64,000 nucleotides of DNA from Paludibacteraceae bacterium. GTDB lineage: Bacteria > Bacteroidota > Bacteroidia > Bacteroidales > Paludibacteraceae. The position numbers were made by a program, and so were the translations under genes. The notes under the pieces are model-generated. The model was given only the letters and a program-made list of their open reading frames with translations, searched no databases and was not told the DNA's origin. Shown piece by piece: positions 8,949 to 16,746 of the stretch; the stretch's first letter is position 1; each line of letters starts with the position of its first letter. The stretch lies in NCBI GenBank assembly GCA_016285885.1, contig JAEERP010000006.1, positions 88,174 to 152,173 of the forward strand, read 5' to 3'.

Positions 8949-9022
8949 GCCTCTTTAGCTCAGTTGGCCAGAGCACGTGATTTGTAATCTCGGGGTCGTT
9001 GGTTCGAATCCGACAAGAGGCT
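8949..9022 (+). tRNA. tRNA-Thr (anticodon TGT)
   Basis: A 74-base cloverleaf. The acceptor GCCTCTT pairs with AAGAGGC and is followed by a T discriminator. The D arm is AGCTC...GAGC. The anticodon stem is CGTGA/TCTCG with one T-T mismatch, and the loop TTTGTAA gives anticodon TGT. The T arm is GTTGG-TTCGAAT-CCGAC. No CCA is encoded. It reads ACA (and other ACN) codons. Confidence 0.95.
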
Positions 9023-9033
9023 CAAAAAAAACG

Positions 9034-9062
9034 AAAGCCAGTGTTCTTCACTGGCTTTTTTT
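9034..9062 (+). terminator. Rho-independent terminator after tRNA-Thr
   Basis: The stem AAAGCCAGTG / CACTGGCTTT (9034-9043 with 9049-9058) has a 5-base loop and a run of Ts. It closes the SRP RNA-tRNA transcript. Confidence 0.9.
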
Positions 9063-9082
9063 ATGTCTAACGGGTAACTGCG

Positions 9083-9612
9083 TAGAGACGCAAAATGTTG
9101 CGTCTCTACAGAACCACACCTCGCAACGGATTCGAAAATTCCTCAAAAATGATTCCACAGGGCCTGCCCAATTCTTAATTCGCACCATGTGTTAATGTTT
9201 TTTCGGTGCCATAGGCATCCGATGGTTGTCGGTCAGATGCGGTAGAGACGCAAAATGTTGCGTCTCTACAGAAACACGCCTCGCAACGGATTCGAAAATT
9301 CCTCAAAAATGATTCCACAGGGCCTGTCCAATTCTTAATTCGCACCATGTGTTAATGTTTTTTCAGTGCCATAGGCATCCGATGGTTGTCGGTCAGATGC
9401 GGTAGAGACGCAAAATGTTGCGTCTCTACAGAAACACGCCTCGCAACGGATTCGAAAATTCCTCAAAAATGATTCCACAGGGCCTGTCCAATTCTTAATT
9501 CGCACCATGTGTTAATGTTTTTTCGGTGCCATAGGCATCCGATGGTTGTCGGTCAGACGCGGTAGAGACGCAAAATGTTGCGTCTCTACAGAAACACGCC
9601 TCGCAACGGATT
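9083..9612 (+). repeat. 160-bp tandem repeat, 3.3 copies, each with a perfect palindrome
   Basis: Units start at 9083, 9243, 9403 and 9563 (the last partial), an exact 160-base period with only a handful of substitutions between copies. Each unit opens with an inverted repeat of 11-bp arms (TAGAGACGCAA / TTGCGTCTCTA) around AATG. It also holds one AATTCTTAATTC heptad motif. The period is not a multiple of three and no open frame spans it, so it is not coding. It fills the space between the tRNA-Thr terminator and recQ. Confidence 0.95.
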
Positions 9613-9629
9613 CACAGGACCAACCCCTC

Positions 9630-9656
9630 AATTCATAATTCAAAATTCATAATTTT
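9630..9656 (+). repeat. Heptad array AATTCWW overlapping the recQ stop
   Basis: AATTCAT-AATTCAA-AATTCAT-AATTTT in 7-base steps. The recQ stop codon (9647-9649, minus strand) lies inside the array. Other members lie at 14126, 18522, 23661, 23819, 30536, 44025 and 48768. Confidence 0.85.
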
Positions 9657-11566
9657 CTCATTCTGATCCAGTCCGCATCATCCACCTCAACAACCCCCTG
9701 GTCACGCAGGTGACGGACCACCGTGAAAAATTTCTTCTCGTCGACATCCGTCATCGAAAGAAGCGTACGGAGGGGCATTGGAGCCTCTGCCAACTGGGCA
9801 TAGAGGAAATCCCTCACATTATCGAACACATGGTTTTGCAAACCTGTCTCATTCTTCGCCAGGCAATAGTCGCACGCCCCGCAATCATGCGGATTCTCCT
9901 CCCCGAAATAGCGCAGGAGCATCCGGCTACGGCAGTGGGAAGCGTCCGTCGCATATGCGATCACCTGCTCAATCCTGCGGGAGAAACGAGCCAATCGCTC
10001 CTCATACACCTCCTTCGAGATATACACGCGGGACTCGTCCACCCTACGTCTCAGGAACTTGATGTAAGGGGTTTTCTTGCCTGGTATATAGTCAATCACC
10101 CCATAATAACGCAATCTGGATAGCTTATGGTACATCTCGTCGCGGGTCAGTCCGAGACGCTTCGCCATATCGGCCTCGTCGATCCGCACATAGTCGGCGA
10201 AGAGCCCCGAATAGGTGCGGAGCAACAGTTCCAAGACATCGTCCAAGATCGGTTCGGTGGAGAAATCATAATCATAGAGCTTGCGGCGGGGCACGGTGAA
10301 CATCACGTGCGAGCCCAAGTTCAGCTCGTCCGTCAGCTCCAAATACTCCGCCTGGTGCAGGATCTTCAGCGCACTGAACGTCTGCGTGATGGGCAAATGG
10401 AAGGAGGTGCAGAACTCACTCAGGCTGAAGGAGTGCATGAACTCTTCACCCTCACCCTCCCCTATCTGGAAATAGCAAGCCACCTTTGTGTAGACACCCT
10501 TGATGAACTCGCGGGAGGGATAGGACTCCGCGATACGTTTCTTCAGGTTCGTGATGTCCATCTTATTGTAGAGCAAAGTGGCATAGGCACGTTTCTCGTC
10601 ACGACCCGCACGGCCCGCCTCCTGGAAGTAGGCCTCCAGCGTGTCCGGCAGATCCATGTGGATGACAGTGCGCACATCAGGCTTATCGATACCCATACCG
10701 AAGGCGTTCGTCGAGACGATCACGCGGCACTCGCCCGATTTCCAAGCCTCCTGCTTGCGTGTCTTCGTCTCCGGACTCAACCCCGCATGGAAATGGTCCG
10801 CCACCACACCATGCTGCTTCAGCCAATCGGCGATCTCCTTGGTCTTCTCACGGCTGCGCACATAGACGATGGAGGTGCCGGGCACCTTCTCCAATATCCG
10901 CAGCATCTGTCCCAACTTATCATCCGTCTTCCGCACCACATAAGCGATATTCTTACGCTCGAAACTCTTCTGGAAGACCACTCCGTTACGGAAGCGCAAC
11001 TGGCGTTGGATATCCTCCACCACATCCGCCGTGGCCGTGGCGGTCAGGGCCAACACCGGCACGTTCGGCAGGATGTCACGCGCATCGGCGATATGCAGGT
11101 AGGAAGGTCGGAAGTCATACCCCCATTGAGAGATACAGTGGGACTCGTCCACAGCGATCATGCAAACATCCATCAGTTTCATCTTCTGGCGAAAGAACTC
11201 CGTGCCTAACCTCTCCGGCGAGACGTACAAGAACTTATAATCACCGAAAACGCAATTGTCCAAGGTCACTGCGATCTCCTCGTTGGTCATGCCCGAATAG
11301 ATCGCCGCAGCCAAGATGCCCTTGTTCCTCAGGTTATCCACCTGGTCTTTCATCAGGGCAATCAACGGTGTGACGACCAAGCAAAGCCCCTTCATGGCAA
11401 GGGCCGGCACCTGGAAGGTGATGCTCTTACCGCCACCCGTAGGCATCAAGCCTAGGACATCCCTGCCTTCGTAGACCGCACGGACAATGTCCAGCTGGAG
11501 CGGTCGGAAGTCTGAATAGCCCCAATATTTGCGAAGAATAGCCTTGAAAATATTATCGTCAACCAT
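9647..11566 (-). CDS. recQ: ATP-dependent DNA helicase RecQ
   Basis: A 3'-5' SF2 helicase acting in recombinational repair. From the chosen ATG (MVDDNIFKAILRKYWGYSDFRPLQ region) it has 639 residues. The helicase core shows FRPLQ, MPTGGGKSITFQ (Walker A), DESHCISQWGYDFRP (DEAH-type box and aromatic-rich loop), ALTATAT, and QEAGRAGRDEKRA (motif VI). A zinc-binding/RQC part follows with CRSRMLLRYFGE and CGACDYC. The C-terminal HRDC domain is not evident; a winged-helix-like segment ends the protein. An in-frame ATG 8 codons upstream (11590) is less likely. The last codons and the stop merge into an AATTCWW heptad array, so the natural C-terminus may have been altered. Confidence 0.93.
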   Translation of the reverse strand: MVDDNIFKAILRKYWGYSDFRPLQLDIVRAVYEGRDVLGLMPTGGGKSITFQVPALAMKGLCLVVTPLIALMKDQVDNLRNKGILAAAIYSGMTNEEIAVTLDNCVFGDYKFLYVSPERLGTEFFRQKMKLMDVCMIAVDESHCISQWGYDFRPSYLHIADARDILPNVPVLALTATATADVVEDIQRQLRFRNGVVFQKSFERKNIAYVVRKTDDKLGQMLRILEKVPGTSIVYVRSREKTKEIADWLKQHGVVADHFHAGLSPETKTRKQEAWKSGECRVIVSTNAFGMGIDKPDVRTVIHMDLPDTLEAYFQEAGRAGRDEKRAYATLLYNKMDITNLKKRIAESYPSREFIKGVYTKVACYFQIGEGEGEEFMHSFSLSEFCTSFHLPITQTFSALKILHQAEYLELTDELNLGSHVMFTVPRRKLYDYDFSTEPILDDVLELLLRTYSGLFADYVRIDEADMAKRLGLTRDEMYHKLSRLRYYGVIDYIPGKKTPYIKFLRRRVDESRVYISKEVYEERLARFSRRIEQVIAYATDASHCRSRMLLRYFGEENPHDCGACDYCLAKNETGLQNHVFDNVRDFLYAQLAEAPMPLRTLLSMTDVDEKKFFTVVRHLRDQGVVEVDDADWIRMRKL

Positions 11567-11859
11567 GAAACTGTTTTTATAATGAAACATTGGTCTTCGT
11601 GCGCCAGCGATTCAACTCGCAAACGGTAGAAATGTAGTAAAACACGTGAAATCCGTCCTCGGAACAATCGCCCCACACGACCCAACATTTTTTAAGTTCT
11701 CGTATGTTGCCGTAAAGTTACGGAAAAACGCAATATTCTTTTTCATACCTAAAATAAAAACAGAGAAAAAAATTGCATTTTTACACGCATAATGGTAAAT
11801 TACGCCTTATTTGGCACGGAGGGATACTCCCCGCGCGGAAGGACAAAAACATTTACGAG

Positions 11860-12573
11860 ATGGACAGCAAGAAAGATCCGATGGGTAGGGCCATAGCGGA
11901 CTACCACCAAGGCAAGAGAATGGGCAAACTCAGGGTGTTCTCCCCGATGTTCGACGAGGATGAGATACCCGTGGAGACACTATTCCGCAAGTATGAGGAG
12001 ATGCCGGAGATTGAGCGGAAGGCCTTAGACTTGACCCGAGGCAAGACACTCGACGTTGGGGCCGGATCGGGCTGCCATACGCTTGCCCTCCAGCAGCGGG
12101 ACGTGGAGGTGACCGCCATCGACATCTCACCGCTCTCCGTCGAGACGATGAAGGCTCGTGGCGTCAAGGAGGTGAAGGAGCAGGACTTCTTCACCCTAAA
12201 AGGGAAATACGACACCATCCTCATGCTGATGAACGGTATCGGCATCGTCGGGACATTGGATCGTCTGCCCGACTTCTTCCGCCACCTCGACAACATCCTG
12301 GCGTCTGGCGGACAGTTGCTCTGCGACTCGTCGGACATCAGCTACGTGTTCGAAGACGAAGAGGGTTTCATCGAGTACCCAGAAGACTCCGCCTATTACG
12401 GAGAGTTATCATTCCGCATGCAATACAAAGAGACCGTCGGGGAACCCTTCGAGTGGCTCTACATCGACGCCGACACGCTGCGGCAAAAAGCCGAGGAGAA
12501 CGGTTACAGCGTCGAAGTGGTGGCTGAGGGAGAACACTACGATTACTTGGCAAGGATAACCAAGACCCTATGA
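11860..12573 (+). CDS. Class I SAM-dependent methyltransferase
   Basis: A 237-residue methyltransferase from the ATG at 11860. The frame stays open upstream to 11773, but that extension has no family-like sequence. Motif I is LDVGAGSGCHTLAL near residue 65, the acidic end of strand two is VTAIDISPLSVE, and motif IV lies around DTILMLMNGIG near residue 127. No lipid-anchoring or membrane segment is seen, so it is cytosolic. The substrate cannot be inferred; the family covers small molecules and proteins. It stands alone between divergent recQ and the DUF4403 gene, which has its own promoter. Confidence 0.85.
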   Translation: MDSKKDPMGRAIADYHQGKRMGKLRVFSPMFDEDEIPVETLFRKYEEMPEIERKALDLTRGKTLDVGAGSGCHTLALQQRDVEVTAIDISPLSVETMKARGVKEVKEQDFFTLKGKYDTILMLMNGIGIVGTLDRLPDFFRHLDNILASGGQLLCDSSDISYVFEDEEGFIEYPEDSAYYGELSFRMQYKETVGEPFEWLYIDADTLRQKAEENGYSVEVVAEGEHYDYLARITKTL

Positions 12574-12624
12574 CATGGTCAAGAAAAGGGCGTAGAACAA
12601 GTTACATAATAAGCCAAAAAGGAA

Positions 12625-12632
12625 TAACTTTG
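12625..12632 (+). promoter_or_regulatory. -7 promoter box for the DUF4403 gene
   Basis: TAACTTTG fits TAnnTTTG and lies 24 bases before the ATG; the -33 partner (GTTAC near 12601) is only a partial match. Confidence 0.55.
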
Positions 12633-12655
12633 CACATAGACAAAAAAGCGGGCCT

Positions 12656-14125
12656 ATGAAAACAAAAATACTCATCATACTATCATTTCTCCTGACCTTC
12701 CAGATAGCGGAAGCCAGACGGAACAGGGAGAAGGTGCAGGAGCCGGACTCTGTCCGCATCGACACCGCCGCCGCCAAGGATTTGGGCATCAACATCGACT
12801 TGAAGGAGGATTCGCTCATCGTGGAGGAACGTCCGGAGGAGACCTACATACCCGTCGTATACACGCCCAAGACCTCCATCCTGCACATCCCCATAGAGAT
12901 CAACATGGCTTTGCTGGAAAAGATCATCAACGACAACTTCCAGGGACTGATCTACGAGGACAACAACATCGAAGACGACAGCCTGATGATCAAGGCATGG
13001 AAGGAGCAGGACTTCATGATCGCCTACGACGGAAACGAGCTCACCTACCGTGTGCCTATCAAGCTATGGATCAAGAAACGGTTCGACCTGGGCATCACGA
13101 CGACCGACCGTGAGATCGAAGGCTCCATCAGCATGACATTCAAGACAAAAATCGCCTTTTCGAAGGACTGGAGCATCATATCATCCACAAAAATAGTTGA
13201 GTATAAATGGATTAAGACTCCAACCATCAAGGTCATAGGATTGAACATCCCCATCACCACCATCGCGGAGAAACTGCTCAGAGACAACCAAGAGGTCATT
13301 GGTAAGGCCATCGACAAATCCATCCGCGAATATATACCGCTGAAGAGTTACGTGGAGAACATCTGGAGCTCGGTGCAAGAGCCTATAGACATCAGCACCG
13401 CGGACTACAAGGCATGGATCAAGACCACGCCGAAACAGATATACAGCACCCCTATCGAGGGCCAATACGGTATCCTGCGCACCACCATAGGCGTACATTG
13501 CCTCATGGAGGTCTACATGGGCAAGACCCCGAGGAGGATCAACAAGAGCACAGCCATTCCGCCTTACAAACAATACAAAAGCACAGACGGCAGCTTCAAC
13601 ATCAACATCTTGGGAGACATTCCTTTCGAACTGGTGGATTCCGTGGCGAAGTCCATCATGATCGGCGAGAAATTCGGTGAGGGAAGGCATGAAATCGTGG
13701 TGGACAGCATAGAAGTCTACGGACAAGCCACAGAGTTGGTCATCGGGCTTCAGGTCTCAGGCTTCATCAACGGCAAGATCTATCTTACCGCCACGCCTTA
13801 CTTCGACAACGCGACAAGCTCCATCAAGGTGAGGGATGTGGATTACCGTATCACGACCAAAAACGTATTGGCCAAAATCGTCAACCTATTCTACAAGAAA
13901 GGGCTCAAGAAGAAGATAGAGGAGAACCTGGTCTTCTCCCTGAAGGAGGAACTCTCGCTCGTCAAGGAGATGAGCCGCTCGGAACTCTTCAACATGGAAG
14001 TGTTCAAGAACGTGCATGTAAATGGCTACGTGGACAAACTCAACGTGAACAAAATATTCCTCACGGAAGAGGGCATCAAGGTGGACCTGGACCTCAAGGG
14101 AAAACTGAACGTGAAAATGCAGTAG
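12656..14125 (+). CDS. DUF4403-family exported protein
   Basis: A 489-residue protein with a signal peptide (LIILSFLLTFQIAEA, cleavage near residue 20). It has a long, largely beta body with the paired pattern IPIEINMALLEKIIND near residue 80 and later repeats such as LDLKGKLNVKMQ at the end. Length and composition match DUF4403, a family I recall as having tubular lipid-binding-type repeats; the exact function is unknown. It is expected in the periplasm or at the outer membrane. It ends one base before a GTTAAGA heptad array and is followed by a shared bidirectional terminator. Confidence 0.72.
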   Translation: MKTKILIILSFLLTFQIAEARRNREKVQEPDSVRIDTAAAKDLGINIDLKEDSLIVEERPEETYIPVVYTPKTSILHIPIEINMALLEKIINDNFQGLIYEDNNIEDDSLMIKAWKEQDFMIAYDGNELTYRVPIKLWIKKRFDLGITTTDREIEGSISMTFKTKIAFSKDWSIISSTKIVEYKWIKTPTIKVIGLNIPITTIAEKLLRDNQEVIGKAIDKSIREYIPLKSYVENIWSSVQEPIDISTADYKAWIKTTPKQIYSTPIEGQYGILRTTIGVHCLMEVYMGKTPRRINKSTAIPPYKQYKSTDGSFNINILGDIPFELVDSVAKSIMIGEKFGEGRHEIVVDSIEVYGQATELVIGLQVSGFINGKIYLTATPYFDNATSSIKVRDVDYRITTKNVLAKIVNLFYKKGLKKKIEENLVFSLKEELSLVKEMSRSELFNMEVFKNVHVNGYVDKLNVNKIFLTEEGIKVDLDLKGKLNVKMQ

Positions 14126-14170
14126 AAGTTAAGAGTTAAGAAGGAAGAGTTAAAAGTTAAAAGTTGAAGG
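14126..14170 (+). repeat. Heptad array (AGTTAAG/AGTTAAA) after the DUF4403 stop
   Basis: AAGTTAAGAGTTAAGAAGG followed by GAGTTAAAAGTTAAAAGTTG: degenerate 7-base units directly after the stop codon. Confidence 0.75.
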
Positions 14171-14229
14171 AGAATTCATAGGTTCCGTTGGTTCCTCTAT
14201 ATAGGATGGATATGAGCGGACCATCCACA

Positions 14230-14267
14230 AAAAAAATCGGTCAGGAGTACATCCCGACCGATTTTTT
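14230..14267. terminator. Bidirectional terminator
   Basis: The perfect inverted repeat AAAAAAATCGGTC / GACCGATTTTTTT works for both strands, closing DUF4403 (+) and the YcxB-like gene (-). Confidence 0.9.
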
Positions 14268-14283
14268 TACTATTCTATTTCTA

Positions 14284-14781
14284 TTACAGGTTCTTCGTCT
14301 TCAGGAAATCGAGCAGTTGATTCCACTCTTCCTCAGACGCGAAACCATTCTTATCGACAATAAGCATCTGATACGAATCGTAGTACAGGCAAAGGTATTG
14401 CTGTTTCTTCACTTTCAGCTTCTGAAACAAACCATACCGACCGTTCCACTCTTGACTCGAATAATCATCCTGAGACGACAAAATCACCTCCTCATCCTTG
14501 AAAACATAGTGGCAGATCATTTTTTCTCCCATCTGTTTCCTCAACCTGCTTTTTGCACTCCCAGGCGATAACTTAATGAGTCTTCTGCCAAATACAACAA
14601 TAGCCAGCAGATAGATGCCCGACAACATCCAATCCGGAGATGGAACATCCCAAACAGAGAGGATGAAAGACACCGTAAACAATAATACCACAATAATGGT
14701 AATAATAAAACTCCTCTGCGCCCTCGTGTTAACCGAATAGATTATCTCCGGGGTAAGCGTTGTCTCATTATGTAGTTCCAT
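14284..14781 (-). CDS. YcxB-like membrane protein
   Basis: A 165-residue protein with two transmembrane helices (about residues 24-42 and 52-67) and a C-terminal soluble domain. The domain contains EWNGRYGLFQKLKVKKQQYLCL and ends in an aromatic/hydrophobic stretch, LYYDSYQMLIVDK. This pattern resembles the YcxB-like family found in many bacteria, function unknown. The ATG at 14781 overlaps the recJ stop; a GTG one codon earlier is also possible. It is probably cotranscribed downstream of recJ. Confidence 0.65.
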   Translation of the reverse strand: MELHNETTLTPEIIYSVNTRAQRSFIITIIVVLLFTVSFILSVWDVPSPDWMLSGIYLLAIVVFGRRLIKLSPGSAKSRLRKQMGEKMICHYVFKDEEVILSSQDDYSSQEWNGRYGLFQKLKVKKQQYLCLYYDSYQMLIVDKNGFASEEEWNQLLDFLKTKNL

Positions 14782-16526
14782 CACTCTACTGTTTTTATAT
14801 CCTTGATCATCAGCTGGATGGAGGTCGTTCCATTGAAGGTGTTCTCCTCTATCGTATAGCAGATGTCAACTGGGTTTAACTCTTTGATGTATTTATTGAA
14901 ATCGACCTCGCCCGGGCATTTCGGCTGACCGAACCCGAAGGCGATACCGTTCATGATGCACTCCGACTGGGAGTCGATCAGCTCCAGCTTCATATGCTCC
15001 TGATCCTTACCAACCGCGCGGCTCGTACCGTAATCGAAGACCCTACGGGTGACGAAGACCGGTTTGGAGTTCTCCGGGCCGAACGGGTTGAATTGCTTCA
15101 ACAGGCGGAAGAACTTCGGGGTGATCTCCTTGAAATCGATGAATGCGTCGATATCGATCTGAGGCTGCTTCTGTTCCTCCAAGATATTCTCCGTGACATA
15201 CTGTTCGAAGCGACGCTTGAACTCCGGCACATTCTCCTCTCGCATGGATAGGCCCACCGCATACATGTGTCCGCCGAAGTTCTCCAGCAGGTCACGGCAC
15301 GACTCAATCGCTTTGTAGATATCAAAGCCCTGCACGGAACGTCCCGAACCCGTCGCGAAACCGTTCGAGTGCGTCAACACGATGGTAGGCTTGTAATACA
15401 TCTCTGTCAATCGAGAGGCCACGATAGCGATGACACCCTTGTTCCAGTCCGCATTATAGACCACGATAGAGTTACGATTCTCCCAGCCTTCCTCACTCTC
15501 CAACTTAGCCTTCGCCTCGTCAGTGATGCTCTTATCCAAGTCCTTACGCTTGTTGTTGTACTGGTCGATGCAGTCGCTCTTCGCCTTCGCGAAACTCAAA
15601 TCCTTGGAAATCAGCAGCTCCACCGACTCACGGGCAGTCTGCATACGTCCCGAAGCGTTCAAGCGAGGGCCGATTTTGAAGACGATATCGCTAATAGTGA
15701 TCTCCTTATCCGCCAAGCCGCACACATCGATGATGCTCTTCATACCCAAGCTAGGGCATGAATTCAACTGTTTCAGACCATAGAAAGCAAGAATTCTGTT
15801 CTCACCATTGATCGGCACGATATCAGAAGCGATGCTCACAGCGAGGAGATCCAGCATAGGCTCCAACTTATCGAACGGAATACCATTGTTCGAAGCGAAA
15901 GCCTGCATGAACTTGAAGCCCACTCCACAACCAGAAAGGTTCACGTCGGGGTATGTGTTGTCCGCACGTTTTGAATCGAGGACAGCCACCGCATTCGGCA
16001 GGCACTCGTCTGGCGTGTGATGGTCACATATGATGAAATCTACGCCCAATTCCTTGGCATAATCCACCTTCTCCACCTCTTTGATACCGCAGTCAAGGGC
16101 AATGATCAGCTTGATCTTATTCTCTACCGCATAATTAATACCCTTGGAAGAGACACCATACCCCTCCGTGTATCGGTCGGGTATGTAGAAATCAACGTTC
16201 GAATAGAACTGCTTCAAAAACTTATACACGAGCGCCACCGCCGTGATACCGTCCACGTCATAGTCGCCATAGACCAAAATCCTTTCCTTGTTTCCTATGG
16301 CTTTGTTCAAACGATCCACCGCCTTCTCCATGTCGTTCATGAGGAAAGGATCGTGCAAATCGGACAATTGCGGACGGAAAAAACTCTTCGCTTGGGCGAA
16401 GGTCGTGATACCTCGCTGGACCAGCAATTGGCAAAGGACGGGGCTGATGCCCAAAGCCTCGGAAAGCTGCATCTTTTGCATTTCTTGTTCGTCTGTCAGA
16501 GGTATAAAATTCCATCTGTTAATCAT
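14781..16526 (-). CDS. recJ: Single-stranded-DNA exonuclease RecJ
   Basis: A 5'-3' ssDNA exonuclease of the DHH family used in mismatch and recombinational repair. From the ATG at 16526 (MINRWNFIPL) it has 581 residues, the usual size. The frame is open further up to 16691, but that part is low-complexity and unlikely to be coding. Metal-binding motifs seen are VYGDYDVDGITA near residue 85, IALDCGI near 140, ICDHHTPDE (DHH) near 160, and the DHHA1-like GRSVQGFDIYKAI and NFGGHMYAVGL regions. An OB-type domain fills the C-terminal part. It overlaps the YcxB-like gene by one base. Confidence 0.94.
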   Translation of the reverse strand: MINRWNFIPLTDEQEMQKMQLSEALGISPVLCQLLVQRGITTFAQAKSFFRPQLSDLHDPFLMNDMEKAVDRLNKAIGNKERILVYGDYDVDGITAVALVYKFLKQFYSNVDFYIPDRYTEGYGVSSKGINYAVENKIKLIIALDCGIKEVEKVDYAKELGVDFIICDHHTPDECLPNAVAVLDSKRADNTYPDVNLSGCGVGFKFMQAFASNNGIPFDKLEPMLDLLAVSIASDIVPINGENRILAFYGLKQLNSCPSLGMKSIIDVCGLADKEITISDIVFKIGPRLNASGRMQTARESVELLISKDLSFAKAKSDCIDQYNNKRKDLDKSITDEAKAKLESEEGWENRNSIVVYNADWNKGVIAIVASRLTEMYYKPTIVLTHSNGFATGSGRSVQGFDIYKAIESCRDLLENFGGHMYAVGLSMREENVPEFKRRFEQYVTENILEEQKQPQIDIDAFIDFKEITPKFFRLLKQFNPFGPENSKPVFVTRRVFDYGTSRAVGKDQEHMKLELIDSQSECIMNGIAFGFGQPKCPGEVDFNKYIKELNPVDICYTIEENTFNGTTSIQLMIKDIKTVE

Positions 16527-16746
16527 TATATATATTATTTTTCTATTTTTCCCATCAAATGATATCTTTTCCCATGACATTTTCCGCAATGTCCCCAAAG
16601 AGAAAAAACAACTTGTAAAGTTAATAAAAACATGACAAAAACCCATATCGAAAAAAATTTTTTCGCATTTTATCATAATAAGAGATATCACAAATCCGTT
16701 TTTTATTAAATTAGCCGTTCATTTTTTTGCGGGGATAAAAAAACAA

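Noticed and set aside
9083..9612. CRISPR array
   Set aside because: The 160-base units repeat wholly, with no unique spacers between short repeats, and no cas gene is near.
10127..11209. A 360-codon plus-strand frame opposite recQ
   Set aside because: It is the antisense of a well-supported helicase; its translation has no motifs and is rich in His/Arg/Leu typical of antisense frames.
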